Shown: piece by piece, positions 1 through 9,230 of the stretch | Layout: every line of letters starts with the position of its first letter | How positions within the stretch are numbered: position 1 is the stretch's first letter | Origin: Brevibacterium sp. | GTDB lineage: Bacteria > Actinomycetota > Actinomycetes > Actinomycetales > Brevibacteriaceae | DNA: 64,000 nucleotides | Assembly (NCBI RefSeq): GCF_031179145.1 | Contig: NZ_JAPSIB010000011.1 | Location: 52,171-116,170 of the forward strand | Reading direction: 5' to 3' | Notes under the pieces: generated by a model | Databases searched by the model: none | What the model was told of the DNA's origin: nothing | Seen by the model: the letters and a program-made list of their open reading frames with translations, nothing else | Position numbers and translations under genes: made by a program

Positions 1-309
1 TTGCTCAACAGTCAACCCGTCGTCATCCGGGGTCATGCGCGATGAACCGTGCGCCGACGGCACTCGAAGGCGTTCGAATGTTGAGCAGTCAGGGGCAGTG
101 GACGGATTCACCTCGCACAGCACTCCGAAATCGGGCCGGTGCTGCGCGCCCGAGGGCCGCCCGGTGCTGCGCGCTCGAGGGCCGGCCGCCGGGCCGCCCG
201 GCCGCCTCGGCGATCGAATGACCAAGTTTCCCATTGAATGAAAACTATGTCGCCTTGTGTCAGTGGTGCGGAGCACACTGGACTCACCCCGTCAGGCAAG
301 GAGGCCCAG
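1..309. promoter_or_regulatory. Upstream region of the pob/pca operon
   Basis: No gene is supported here. An inverted repeat TGCTCAACA (2-10) / TGTTGAGCA (79-87) and a shorter one, TCGAA-4-TTCGA (64-77), could be regulator sites; pob/pca operons of actinobacteria are usually controlled by IclR-type proteins, but none is encoded in the window. A 24-base G/C-rich block is repeated at 136-159 and 161-184 with one mismatch. An in-frame ATG lies at 238, but the strong AAGGAGG at 298-304 places translation start at 310, so 238-309 is probably leader. Confidence 0.4.
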
Positions 310-1494
310 GTGCCAGAACTTCACACCGATGTTGCCATCGTCGGAGCCGGTCCCGCCGGCCTCATGCTCGCCCACCTGCTGCACAATGCAGGCATCGACT
401 CGGTGGTCGTCGACAACCGCAGTCATGACGACATCGCTCACACCCATCGTGCCGGAATCCTCGAAGCCGGGTCGGTGCGCATGCTCGGAGCGGACGGCAT
501 CGACTCCCGGGTCCTCACCGAGGGCCACCGGCACGACGGGATCGACATCCGCATCGACGGTGTCAGCCATCTCCTCGACTTCCCCAGTCTCATCGGGGAA
601 TCCGTGTGGCTCTACCCGCAGAACGAGATCTTCGTCGACCTCGCTGCCGCCCGCGCCCGCACCTCACGGCCGACGTTCTTCTCGGTCACCGACACCCGCC
701 TCGGCGACATCGACACCGACCGCCCCTGGGTCCGCGCCGTCACCGCAGACGGCGAGGACCTGCGCATCAGCGCCCGCTATGTCGTCGGCGCCGACGGCTC
801 CCGCGGCCCGTGCCGGGCGATGATCCCGGCGGAGAGGAAGGAGAAGTTCTTCCACGAGTATCCCTTCGCCTGGTTCGGGATCCTCTGCGAGGCTCCGCCC
901 AGCCACGAGGTGCTCATCTACTCCCGCTCCGAACGCGGCTTCGCACTCATTTCCCAGCGCAGCGACTCGGTCCAGCGGATGTACTTCCAGACCTCCCCCG
1001 ACACCGCGGTCACCGACTGGTCCGACGACCGGATCTGGAGTGAGCTGCAGGATCGCGTCGCCGGGCCCGACGGCTTCGAGCTCAAGACCGGGCCGATCAT
1101 CGACAAGACCGTCCTGCCGTTCCGCTCCGCCGTCCATGAACCCATGCAGCACGGGTCGCTCTTCCTCGCCGGCGACAGCGCCCACACCGTCCCGCCGACC
1201 GGCGCGAAGGGACTCAATCTCGCCTTCGCCGACGTCTCCGTCCTCGCCCCGGCCCTGATCGCCGCGCTCAAGGACTCCGACGCCGAGGCGCTGGCCGGCT
1301 ATTCGCGGGCCGCGACGAATCGCGTGTGGAAAGCGCAGAACTTCTCCTACCAGATGACCAGGATGCTCCACACCGATGAGAACCAGGACGCGTTCGAGTC
1401 CCGCCGCAGCCTCGGCGAACTCCGTTCCATGCTCGACTCCGACCACGGCCGCCGGTACCTCGCCGAGTGCTACACCGGGTGGCCCAATGGCTGA
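310..1494 (+). CDS. pobA: 4-hydroxybenzoate 3-monooxygenase
   Basis: Flavoprotein that hydroxylates 4-hydroxybenzoate to protocatechuate with NAD(P)H and O2 in the cytoplasm. The start is GTG at 310, five bases after AAGGAGG; this gives 394 residues, the usual PobA length, whereas the upstream ATG at 238 would add 24 residues without a ribosome site. Visible motifs are the FAD dinucleotide fold VGAGPAG near residues 11-17, the group A monooxygenase DG motif (GADGSRGPCR, about 158-168) and the GD motif GDSAHTVPPTGAKG beginning at residue 288. It heads the protocatechuate operon, so its product feeds the next gene pair directly. Confidence 0.95.
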   Translation: MPELHTDVAIVGAGPAGLMLAHLLHNAGIDSVVVDNRSHDDIAHTHRAGILEAGSVRMLGADGIDSRVLTEGHRHDGIDIRIDGVSHLLDFPSLIGESVWLYPQNEIFVDLAAARARTSRPTFFSVTDTRLGDIDTDRPWVRAVTADGEDLRISARYVVGADGSRGPCRAMIPAERKEKFFHEYPFAWFGILCEAPPSHEVLIYSRSERGFALISQRSDSVQRMYFQTSPDTAVTDWSDDRIWSELQDRVAGPDGFELKTGPIIDKTVLPFRSAVHEPMQHGSLFLAGDSAHTVPPTGAKGLNLAFADVSVLAPALIAALKDSDAEALAGYSRAATNRVWKAQNFSYQMTRMLHTDENQDAFESRRSLGELRSMLDSDHGRRYLAECYTGWPNG

Positions 1495-1511
1495 CCACGG
1501 CTCCATCCACT

Positions 1512-1580
1512 GACAGACCATCAGCTCTCCCACCGACAGACCATCAGCTCTCCCACCGACAGACCATCAGCTCTCCCACT
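1512..1580 (+). repeat. Three 23-bp tandem repeats between pobA and pcaH
   Basis: Three direct copies of a 23-base unit beginning GACAGACCATCAGCTC at 1512, 1535 and 1558; the third differs only in its last base. They fill most of the 103-base gap before pcaH and end 10 bases before its ribosome site. No dyad is evident, so this looks like a minisatellite in the operon spacer, not an operator or terminator. Confidence 0.9.
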
Positions 1581-1597
1581 GACCGAAAGGTGCGACC

Positions 1598-2398
1598 ATG
1601 GGTGCACAGAAGCTCTCGGGCCCCGACGATGCCGCCGAGTCCCAGGCGACGCTGAGCGCAGAGATCGAGGAGATCGAAGCCTCCCACTCCGCCGCAGTCG
1701 CGGCCGGGAAACCCGCCGAGACGCAGCCGCGACTCGACTACCCTCCCTACCGCTCCTCACTGCTGCGCCATCCCACGAAGGATCCCAGGCACGCCGACCC
1801 GGAGACCATCGAACTCCTCTCCCCCGCATTCGGCCACCGCGACATCGGCACTCTGGAGTCCGACCTGACCGTCCAGGCCGGTGGGGAGCCGATCGGCGAG
1901 CGCATCCGGGTCACCGGTCGCGTCCTCGACGGCGACGGCCGTCCCGTGGCCGGTCAGCTCGTCGAGATCTGGCAGGCCAATGCGGCCGGACGCTACATCC
2001 ACAAACGCGATCAGCATCCTGCCCCGATCGACCCGAACTTCACCGGTGTCGGTCGCACCTTGACCGGACCGGACGGCTCCTACTCGTTCACGACGATCAA
2101 GCCCGGACCCTATCCGTGGAAGAACCACCACAACGCCTGGCGGCCCGCGCACATCCACTTCTCCCTCTTCGGGTCCGAGTTCACCCAGCGCATGATCACC
2201 CAGATGTACTTCCCGAGCGACCCGCTGTTCGCACTCGACCCGATCTACCAGTCGATCACCGACCAGAAGGCCCGCGACCGCCTCGTCGCCACCTACGACC
2301 ACGACATCACCGAACACGAATTCCTCATGGGCTACAACTGGGACATCGTGCTCACCGGCAGCAACCGGACCTGGATGGAAGAAGAGGACCATGACTGA
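1598..2398 (+). CDS. pcaH: Protocatechuate 3,4-dioxygenase, beta subunit
   Basis: Iron-bearing subunit of the intradiol dioxygenase that opens protocatechuate to 3-carboxy-cis,cis-muconate. The Fe(III) ligands can be read by comparison with the family: Tyr133 (GRYIHKRD), Tyr172 (GPYPWKN) and His185/His187 (RPAHIHF). The long N-terminal segment (about residues 1-75) and the central beta-sandwich are as in other PcaH proteins, 266 residues in all. GAAAGG lies ahead of the ATG at 1598. The last codons overlap pcaG by 8 bases, so the two subunits are translationally coupled. Confidence 0.95.
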   Translation: MGAQKLSGPDDAAESQATLSAEIEEIEASHSAAVAAGKPAETQPRLDYPPYRSSLLRHPTKDPRHADPETIELLSPAFGHRDIGTLESDLTVQAGGEPIGERIRVTGRVLDGDGRPVAGQLVEIWQANAAGRYIHKRDQHPAPIDPNFTGVGRTLTGPDGSYSFTTIKPGPYPWKNHHNAWRPAHIHFSLFGSEFTQRMITQMYFPSDPLFALDPIYQSITDQKARDRLVATYDHDITEHEFLMGYNWDIVLTGSNRTWMEEEDHD

Positions 2399-3008
2399 GC
2401 AGAACCCCGCCAGCATCGGCGCCGTCGCAGGTGACACCGCCACTCGCGACCTCACCGCCACCCCCGGCCAGACCGTCGGACCATTCTACGGCTACGCTCT
2501 GCCCTTCCCGGGTGACAGCGAACTGGTTCCCGCCGGCTCCGCCGGGGCGGTCCAGCTCCACGGCGTCGTCTACGACGGCGCCGGGGTCCCGGTTCCCGAT
2601 TCGCTCCTCGAGATCTGGCAGCCGGACGAGTCGGGCACGATCTCCCGGGCGACCGGCTCCCTGCGCCGTGACGGGTTCACATTCACCGGCTTCGGCCGCG
2701 CCGCCGTCGACCCCGAAGGTCGGTTCAGCTTCTCGACGCTCAACCCCGGCCCCACCGAGGCGGGCAAGCCTGCTTTCATCAGCGTCGTGATCTTCGCCCG
2801 CGGCCTGCTCAACCGGCTCTTCACCCGGATCTACCTGCCCGAGGACACCGAGGCGCTGGCGGCCGACCCTTTCCTGGCCTCCCTCGGCCCGGCCGAACGA
2901 GACCGGCTCATCGCGACCCGCGAAGCTGACGGATCCCTGCGATTCGACATACGGTTGCAGGGTGAGGACGAAACGCCTTTCCTCCGGTTCCCGGGCCACG
3001 GGGACTGA
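2391..3008 (+). CDS. pcaG: Protocatechuate 3,4-dioxygenase, alpha subunit
   Basis: Partner of PcaH, with the same intradiol dioxygenase fold but no full ligand set. It shares the family blocks TPGQTVGPFYGYALPF near residues 24-39, LLEIWQPDESG and the RIYLPED segment. At 205 residues it is of usual PcaG length. Its ATG lies inside the 3' end of pcaH, with GAAGAGGA upstream. It ends 66 bases before pcaB. Confidence 0.94.
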   Translation: MTEQNPASIGAVAGDTATRDLTATPGQTVGPFYGYALPFPGDSELVPAGSAGAVQLHGVVYDGAGVPVPDSLLEIWQPDESGTISRATGSLRRDGFTFTGFGRAAVDPEGRFSFSTLNPGPTEAGKPAFISVVIFARGLLNRLFTRIYLPEDTEALAADPFLASLGPAERDRLIATREADGSLRFDIRLQGEDETPFLRFPGHGD

Positions 3009-3074
3009 GGACCGGCGAACTGAGATCGACGGGGACAGAGACCGACGAGGACTGAGAAGCGAGAGTGGACAGAC

Positions 3075-4568
3075 ATGAATGACCCGACTCCGCCGACGCG
3101 ACTGCTGTTCGCCCCGGGTGACCTGCGCGGGGCGGAAGCCGTCAACGATGCCGCGCTCGTCTCCGCGCTCGGGGAGGTCGAAGCGGCGTGGGTGGAGGCG
3201 CAGTCGCGGGCCGGACTCATCGGTGAGGACGTCCGCGCCGAGGCGATCGCCGGGATCGACGCGGCCATCCGGTCGCGCCTGTCCGACGGCACCGGGCTCG
3301 AGGACTTGGCCGAAGCGGCCGAGAGCGGCGGGAACCCGGTCATCCCGTTCCTCACGATCGTGCGCGACGGCCTCGGGCCCGAGGCGTCCCGCGCTCTCCA
3401 TCGCGGTCTGACGAGTCAGGACGTCCTCGACTCGGCGTTCGGCCTGCTCGTCTCCCGGATCGTTCGGGGCAACATCGCGGCCCTCGGAGTCATCTGCGAT
3501 TCCCTGGCCGAACTCTCCGAGAGGTACGCTTCGGCTCTGTGCCTGGCGCGGACCCTGACCCAGCCGGCGCTGCCGACGACCTTCGGCCTGCGGGCGGCCA
3601 ACTGGGCCGCGGAGGTCCACGACGTGCTCACCCTCGCACCGGTCGTCGACGCGGTGCAGGTCGGTGGTGCGGCCGGCACTCGCGCGGCGATCAGGGAGTT
3701 CGCCGGCGAGTCGACCGAGACGCTGCTGCGGGAGTTCCACGTGCAGCTGCGAGGACCGGACGCCGCCCTCGCGGATCCGCCGGTCCCTTGGCACGGCAAC
3801 CGGGTGCGCGTGCTCCATTGGGGCTCGCATCTCGCGCAGTGCGTGAGCGTGTGTTCGACGATCGCCCGCGATGTCCTCATCGGCGTCCGGCCCGAGATCG
3901 GCGAGATCGCCCTGTCCGCCACCGGCGGGTCCTCCGCGATGCCGCACAAGCTCAACCCCACCACTGCGGTCCTGCTCCACCGCAACGGGATGCGAGCACC
4001 TGCCGCCCTGGCAACGCTGGCCACGGCCACCGCCGAATCCGTCGAGGAGCGCTCCGACGGCGCCTGGCACGCGGAATGGCCCGCCCTGGCCGAACTGCTC
4101 ACACTGTCGAGATCGTCGCTGTCGCTCCTCGAGGCGATGATCGCCGGGCTCTCCGCCGACACCGAGGCGATGCGCCGCAATGTCGACGCCGCGAGCCCCG
4201 GAATCATCAGCGAACGGCTCTCCATCGCCCTCGCCGGCCGCCTGAGCAAAGCGCAGATCCAAGATGCCCTCGCCGCTGCGCGAGAATCCGGAGGTGACGC
4301 CGCAGACGAGCTCGAGAAGGCTCTGCGCTCGGCCGCCGCAGAGCAGCCGGACACCGCCGAAGTGCAGCCGGGCACCGCAGAAGGCGATGCGCCCTCCCGT
4401 GGCGAGATCGAGGAGCTGCTGAGACCGGAGAACTACCTCGGCGACGCGGAGGAGATCCGCCGATCCATCCTTCGGTCCATCTCCGAGGCGGCTCCGGCTG
4501 CCACCGATCCGCTGTTCCCCGACTCGCAGTTCTCCGATCCGCTGTTCTCCGACCCGAAGGCGTTCTGA
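3075..4568 (+). CDS. pcaB: 3-carboxy-cis,cis-muconate cycloisomerase
   Basis: Converts the dioxygenase product to 4-carboxymuconolactone. It belongs to the fumarase/aspartase superfamily; the signature GSSAMPHKLNP lies at about residues 285-295 and the conserved TSQD region (GLTSQDVLDSAF) near residue 115. At 497 residues it is longer than the usual roughly 450. The surplus is a C-terminal tail of low complexity, ending in a repeated DPLFPDSQFSDPLFSD phrase, which looks like local tandem expansion. The gene ends one base before the TTG of pcaL. Confidence 0.93.
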   Translation: MNDPTPPTRLLFAPGDLRGAEAVNDAALVSALGEVEAAWVEAQSRAGLIGEDVRAEAIAGIDAAIRSRLSDGTGLEDLAEAAESGGNPVIPFLTIVRDGLGPEASRALHRGLTSQDVLDSAFGLLVSRIVRGNIAALGVICDSLAELSERYASALCLARTLTQPALPTTFGLRAANWAAEVHDVLTLAPVVDAVQVGGAAGTRAAIREFAGESTETLLREFHVQLRGPDAALADPPVPWHGNRVRVLHWGSHLAQCVSVCSTIARDVLIGVRPEIGEIALSATGGSSAMPHKLNPTTAVLLHRNGMRAPAALATLATATAESVEERSDGAWHAEWPALAELLTLSRSSLSLLEAMIAGLSADTEAMRRNVDAASPGIISERLSIALAGRLSKAQIQDALAAARESGGDAADELEKALRSAAAEQPDTAEVQPGTAEGDAPSRGEIEELLRPENYLGDAEEIRRSILRSISEAAPAATDPLFPDSQFSDPLFSDPKAF

Positions 4569-4569
4569 A

Positions 4570-6063
4570 TTGGACCTCACAGCAACAGTCCTCGCCGCTC
4601 CGAATCAGTTCGGAACCGAGTTCTCGACTACTCCGGCTGCCGCGGCGTCCGCGGATTCCGCGGCAGGCCCCGCGTCCGCGAATACGACATCAGGCCGCCC
4701 GCCCGCGTCCACGAATGCATCCCCCGGCACAGTGCCTGAGGTGCTCGTCGTGCTCCCCTCGCTCGGAACCTCGGTCACCGCGCTCTGGCAGCGCGCAGCG
4801 ACGGCATTCGGGCAGATGAGCCCGAGCTCCACGGTCATCGGCATCGACCTGCCCGGCCATGGGCGCTCGGCACCGGTGCAGGCAACCGCAGGCGTCCCCG
4901 CAGGGGCGCCTGCGGTTGCCTCCCTGACGATGAGTGACCTCGCCGAGGCGGTCCTCGCAACGATCGACCGCGTCCTGCCCGACGTGGTCGGCACCGATCC
5001 CGAACCCGGCCAGGCCGAACCGGGACAAGGTGACCCGAGACAGGGCAGATCGGCACAGGGTCAATCGCCCCAGGGCGCACTTCCGCAGGTCGCGCTGGCC
5101 GGGGATTCGATCGGCGGGGCGATCGCCCTGCAGCTGGCCCTCGACCACAGTGAGCGGTTCAGTCACGTGGCCGTCTTCTGCACCGGGGCGCAGATCGGCG
5201 AGTCCAACGCCTGGGTCGAACGCGCCGAGCTCGTCGCGACGTCGGGAACTCCCACCCAGGTGGTCGGCTCGGCCCAGCGGTGGTTCGGGCCCGGTTTCAT
5301 GGACCGGGAACCCGAGGCCTCAGCGGCGCTGCTCCACTCACTTCAGGACGCCGACCGCTTCTCCTACGCGGCACTCTGTCATGCCCTGGCCTCCTTCGAC
5401 GTGCGCGATCGCCTGCCGGAGATCACCCTCCCAGTGCTCGCCGTCGCCGGCTCCGAGGACCAGCCGACTCCCCCGACCAAACTCGTCGAGATCGCCAACG
5501 GGGTCCGAAGCGGTCTGCTCGAAATCATCGAGGGCGCCGCCCACCTCGTGCCGATCGAGGCACCAGAGGTCACCGCCGGACTCCTCCACGACTTCCAGCA
5601 CGGCACCGACATCGCCTCAGCCACCTCGGCGCCTCAGATGCCCACCGCTTCGGGTCCCCGCGAGGCCAGCCGGGACGACGTGCACGCCGCGGGAATGACC
5701 GTGCGGCGCGAAGTCCTCTCCGACGCCCACGTCGACCGAGCGAACGCGAAGATCACCGACTTCACGGCTGACTTCCAGGACCTCATCACGCGCTACGCCT
5801 GGGGCGAGATCTGGACTCGGCCGGGACTCGACCGGCGGATGCGCTCGGCGATCACGCTCACTGCGATGATCGCGGGCGGACACGAGGACGAACTCGCCAT
5901 GCACGTCAAGGCGGCCGTCCGCAATGGTCTGAGCCACGACGAGATCAAGGAGGTCCTGCTCCAGTCCGCGATCTACTGCTCGGTGCCCAGCGCCAACACC
6001 GCGTTCGCAGTCGCCGCGAGAACTCTCGCGGAGATGGACGAGGACGCGGTCGGGGACGCTTAG
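4570..6063 (+). CDS. pcaL: 3-oxoadipate enol-lactonase / 4-carboxymuconolactone decarboxylase fusion
   Basis: Bifunctional enzyme for the last two ring-derived steps to 3-oxoadipate; such PcaD-PcaC fusions are typical of actinomycetes. The N-terminal alpha/beta-hydrolase has the nucleophile elbow GDSIGG with Ser180 and an acid/His pair further on (AGSEDQPTPP, GAAHLVP). The carboxymuconolactone decarboxylase domain starts about residue 376 (MTVRREVLSD) and carries YCSVPSANTAF near its end. The hydrolase has two unusual insertions: an Ala/Pro stretch at about 104-117 encoded by a perfect hairpin, and a Gln/Gly/Pro-rich stretch at about 145-173 before the nucleophile strand. The start is TTG at 4570, one base after the pcaB stop. 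The end overlaps the convergent transporter gene by 4 bases. Confidence 0.9.
   Translation: MDLTATVLAAPNQFGTEFSTTPAAAASADSAAGPASANTTSGRPPASTNASPGTVPEVLVVLPSLGTSVTALWQRAATAFGQMSPSSTVIGIDLPGHGRSAPVQATAGVPAGAPAVASLTMSDLAEAVLATIDRVLPDVVGTDPEPGQAEPGQGDPRQGRSAQGQSPQGALPQVALAGDSIGGAIALQLALDHSERFSHVAVFCTGAQIGESNAWVERAELVATSGTPTQVVGSAQRWFGPGFMDREPEASAALLHSLQDADRFSYAALCHALASFDVRDRLPEITLPVLAVAGSEDQPTPPTKLVEIANGVRSGLLEIIEGAAHLVPIEAPEVTAGLLHDFQHGTDIASATSAPQMPTASGPREASRDDVHAAGMTVRREVLSDAHVDRANAKITDFTADFQDLITRYAWGEIWTRPGLDRRMRSAITLTAMIAGGHEDELAMHVKAAVRNGLSHDEIKEVLLQSAIYCSVPSANTAFAVAARTLAEMDEDAVGDA
4881..4920 (+). repeat. Perfect hairpin inside pcaL
   Basis: Arms GGCAACCGCAGGCG (4881-4894) and its exact complement (4907-4920) enclose a loop that itself contains CCCC/GGGG. 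The stem is thus 14 bp plus 4 bp with a single bulged T. It lies within the coding frame and encodes the Ala/Pro insertion of the enol-lactonase domain. Confidence 0.85.
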
Positions 6064-7553
6064 GTCACCACGGAGTCGGCCTCGGTCGCCTCGGCGTACT
6101 GGGTCGACAGCAACCGGTAGGACCGGGTGAGGAACGCCCCAAGACCGAGCAGGGTCGCGACGATCCCTGCGCCGACGAAGACGAGTGCGATGCCCCGCAC
6201 CTGCCCCTCACCGAGCAGCCAACCCCAGGCATTGCGACCGGCCTCCGTCTTCATGTAGGGGATCGTCCAGAACTCGGCGATCGGGGCGATGAGGAAGGCG
6301 GTGATCGGGGCCGCAGCCGCTTCGAACGTCATCGCGAAGCCGAACACCCGGCCCTGCTGACGGAAGGGCACGACTCGTTGGATGACCGTCTGCTCGGCGG
6401 CTTCGACAGCCGGCATGATCGCGAAGAACACCCAGAGCCCGAGCCCGTAGAGCCACCACCAGTCGCGCAGGGCGAAGACCGCACCGATGACGCCGATGAG
6501 GGCGGCGAAGAGCAGCATCGTCCTGATCGGGTTGCTCCCGAGCCCGAACTTCGCGATCACCGCGCCGCCGACCATGAATCCCGAGGACACAACGGCGAGC
6601 GCGACGCCCCACAGCTCCACGCTGCCGAAGACCTCAATGCCGTACGGGTCGGTCAACGCGATGTAGACGCCGGCGACGAGGTTGTTGAGCGTCGTGAAGA
6701 CCACGAGGGCCAGCAGCCCCGGAGCGGCGAGGACGGCGTGGAACCCGCCGCGGACGTCGACCCATTTCGCCTGCCCCTCCGCCTGCATGATCACCGGTTC
6801 GGGAATTCTCAGGATGAGCAGATGCACCACCGACGCCGCGACGAGGACCACGGCGATGAGGATCGACCACCCCATCCCGAGCATCCCGATCGCGAGTCCG
6901 CTGAACACGCTGGTGACGAGGAACCCCAGACCCTGCACCGTGCCGACGAGTCCGTTGGCGTTGGCCCGGCGCGGACCGGCGACCAGCAGCGAGACGGTGG
7001 TGGACAGGGCGATGTTGCGCAGCTGTTCGACCACGGCTCCGGCGAGCATGACGACGGCGAAGATCCAGAACCACGGGCCCCGGAGGTCGAGCAGCACGGA
7101 TTCGGGGAAGACGAGGTAGATGCCGCCGGAGAGCGCGAACAGGACCAGGGTGCCCAGCGTCGCCTGGACCATCACCGTGTGCTTGCGGAAGCGATCGACG
7201 AGGGTGCCGAAGAACATCGAGAAGACCGCGACGAGGAGCATGTAGGCGCCCCCGATGACGCCGGTGGCCAGGACCGAGCGGGTCTCGAGGTAGACCCAGA
7301 AGGTCAGCGCGAACCAGAGGAAGCTCGTCGTCGTGTTGGCGACCGCGGTGTTGACGAGGATGTGCAGGAATGTCCGCTGCCCGTGCGGCGGGGGGATGGG
7401 GTCGCCGGTGGCCTGACCCGGAGCGGATGCCGGAGAATTCGAGCCACCATGAGGCGATGGGGCGGAGACATCGTGTGGCGATGGGGCGGAGACATCGTGT
7501 GGCGATGGGGCGGAGACATCGTGCTGGGGTGGGAGGGGATTCGCGTCGTCCAT
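6060..7553 (-). CDS. MFS transporter, 12 helices
   Basis: Major facilitator protein of 497 residues with an unstructured N-terminus (about 1-60) followed by roughly twelve hydrophobic helices. Features include RFRKHTVMV after helix 2 and a mid-protein cytoplasmic loop (RIPEPVIMQAEGQAKW). It resembles the enterobactin-exporter/macrolide-efflux type of MFS (DUF or MFS_3 group), but the substrate cannot be told. The start at 7553 has GAGGAAG just upstream. Residues about 11-34 are three copies of HDVSAPSP made by a 24-bp tandem repeat. It is convergent with pcaL (4-base overlap) and divergent from the next transporter. Confidence 0.75.
   Translation of the reverse strand: MDDANPLPPQHDVSAPSPHDVSAPSPHDVSAPSPHGGSNSPASAPGQATGDPIPPPHGQRTFLHILVNTAVANTTTSFLWFALTFWVYLETRSVLATGVIGGAYMLLVAVFSMFFGTLVDRFRKHTVMVQATLGTLVLFALSGGIYLVFPESVLLDLRGPWFWIFAVVMLAGAVVEQLRNIALSTTVSLLVAGPRRANANGLVGTVQGLGFLVTSVFSGLAIGMLGMGWSILIAVVLVAASVVHLLILRIPEPVIMQAEGQAKWVDVRGGFHAVLAAPGLLALVVFTTLNNLVAGVYIALTDPYGIEVFGSVELWGVALAVVSSGFMVGGAVIAKFGLGSNPIRTMLLFAALIGVIGAVFALRDWWWLYGLGLWVFFAIMPAVEAAEQTVIQRVVPFRQQGRVFGFAMTFEAAAAPITAFLIAPIAEFWTIPYMKTEAGRNAWGWLLGEGQVRGIALVFVGAGIVATLLGLGAFLTRSYRLLSTQYAEATEADSVVT
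7453..7524 (-). repeat. Three 24-bp in-frame tandem repeats
   Basis: Units at 7453-7476, 7477-7500 and 7501-7524; the last differs at its final base. They encode the octapeptide HDVSAPSP three times in the cytoplasmic N-terminus of the MFS transporter. Because the unit is a multiple of three, copy-number change would not break the frame. Confidence 0.9.
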
Positions 7554-7831
7554 GACTTCCTCGGGGTGTGAGAGATGGCCACGGCTCCGCAGCCACCGAC
7601 ACCAGTATCGCCCCGGGGCGGCAGGTCGACAACAGTTTTCTCCTCTGCCCTCCGCCCCAACTCCGACTGCTGTTCGCATCGTCACATTGCGGCACGAGGG
7701 CTATCGGAATGGCCAGGGGCACCAATAGGCTGGTTCACTCACGGCATATCAGATCTCGCGGACGATTCCGCTGTGATCGATATCCTGCCGAGTCCACGAA
7801 ACCGTCGCCCCACTCCTCGTAAAGGACCTCC

Positions 7832-9043
7832 ATGACCGATGCTCCGGTGTCCCGCCGCGTCTACAAGTTCGCCGTCTTCGCCCTGGCCATCGGCGCATTC
7901 GGCATCGGGGTCACCGAGTTCGCAACCATGGGGCTCCTCCCCGACATCGCGGCCGGCCTCGGCATCACGGTCCCGGAGGCCGGACATGCGGTGTCCTTCT
8001 ACGCGATCGGCGTCGTCGTGGGGGCGCCGCTGATCACGACGATCGCCGCCCACATGGACCGCAAGAACCTGCTCCTCGGGCTCATGGCCCTCTTCGCGCT
8101 CGGCAACATCGCGTCCATGCTCGCCCCCAGTGCGGCACTGTTCAACATCGCCCGCTTCGCCAGCGGCCTGCCGCACGGCGCGTACCTCGGCGTCGGCGCA
8201 ATCGTCGCCGCCTCCCTGGCCGCGCCGAACCGACGCGGCAGAGCCATGGCCCGCGTCATGCTCGGTCTGACGATCGCCAACATCTTCGGCGTCCCCTTCG
8301 CCGCCGCACTGGGCAACATGCTCGGCTGGCGCAGCGCCTACGCCCTCGTCGCGGCACTCGGGATCCTCACCGTCATCATGGTCGCCATCGCCGTGCCCCG
8401 CGTGAAGCTGTCCGCGGCACCGTCCGCTCGCGGGGAGATGAAGGCGCTGGCCCGGCCCCAGATCATCCTCACCCTGGTCGCGGGATCCGTGGGCTTCGGT
8501 GGCATGTTCGCCGTCTACACCTACATCACCCCGACCATGACCGACGTCGCCGGCGTTCCCACCGCCGCCATCCCCTGGGTGCTCGCCGTCTACGGACTCG
8601 GCATGACCGCCGGCTCCCTCATCGCCGGGCCGATCGTCGACAAGTCGATCGAACGCTCCGGAGTCTTCGGAATGACCCTCTCCGCCCTGGTCCTGTCGAC
8701 CTTCGGTGCCTTCACTTCGATCGCAGCCATTGCGATCGTCGCCCTCTTCCTCATCGGCGTCGCCGGCTCCCTGATCACGACGTCCCTGCAGATGCGCCTG
8801 CTGCGCGACTCGACCGACGCCCCGAGCCTGAGTGCGGCCATGAACCACGCCGCGTTCAACTTCGCCAACGCCCTCGGCGCCTGGCTCGGCGGGGTCGTCA
8901 TCAGCGCGGGCCTCGGCTACCGCGCTCCGGCCTGGGTGGGCGTGGGATTGTGCATCGCCGGCCTCGTCGTCCTGACCGTCGCCATCGCCCTCCGCCGAGG
9001 CGGCCCCGCCTCCCAGCGCCCGCGCACTCGCATCGAATCCTGA
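7832..9043 (+). CDS. MFS transporter, DHA1/AraJ-like
   Basis: A 403-residue drug:H+ antiporter-type transporter of the AraJ/Cmx group. The N-terminus reads FALAIGAFGIGVTEFATMGLLPDIA and loop 2-3 has DRKNLLLG, both typical of that group; twelve helices are evident. Such proteins export sugars or chloramphenicol-like compounds, and the substrate here is unknown. The ATG at 7832 is preceded by AAAGGA. The 278-base gap to the divergent transporter holds both promoters; I see no clear operator there. Confidence 0.8.
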   Translation: MTDAPVSRRVYKFAVFALAIGAFGIGVTEFATMGLLPDIAAGLGITVPEAGHAVSFYAIGVVVGAPLITTIAAHMDRKNLLLGLMALFALGNIASMLAPSAALFNIARFASGLPHGAYLGVGAIVAASLAAPNRRGRAMARVMLGLTIANIFGVPFAAALGNMLGWRSAYALVAALGILTVIMVAIAVPRVKLSAAPSARGEMKALARPQIILTLVAGSVGFGGMFAVYTYITPTMTDVAGVPTAAIPWVLAVYGLGMTAGSLIAGPIVDKSIERSGVFGMTLSALVLSTFGAFTSIAAIAIVALFLIGVAGSLITTSLQMRLLRDSTDAPSLSAAMNHAAFNFANALGAWLGGVVISAGLGYRAPAWVGVGLCIAGLVVLTVAIALRRGGPASQRPRTRIES

Positions 9044-9230
9044 GCTTCGTTCCCCAGACTCGTTTCCCCTTCTCACAGCGGGCGTCTCTCACCAGATGAG
9101 ATTCCCGATCCGGAAGGCCGAATTGCGGCGTAAAGTCCTACGGTTGCGGACACCACCCCGAGCCGCAGTCCACCGACACGAGCCACCTCCACTTGAGTCG
9201 CCCCTGCTGAACTGACGAAACACAAGGAAC

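Noticed and set aside
1512..1580. Three direct repeats resembling a small CRISPR array
   Set aside because: The units abut with no spacers between them, and no cas gene is present.
2352..4580. Minus-strand open frame of 742 codons opposite pcaG and pcaB
   Set aside because: It lies wholly antisense to well-recognised pca genes and has no recognisable domain or ribosome site.
4881..4920. Hairpin read as a terminator between pcaB and a second gene
   Set aside because: It lies in frame within pcaL, lacks a T-run, and the reading frame continues through it to both enzyme domains.
7739..9076. Minus-strand open frame opposite the AraJ-like transporter
   Set aside because: It is an antisense shadow of a clear MFS gene, rich in Asp/Gly/Glu/Arg only.
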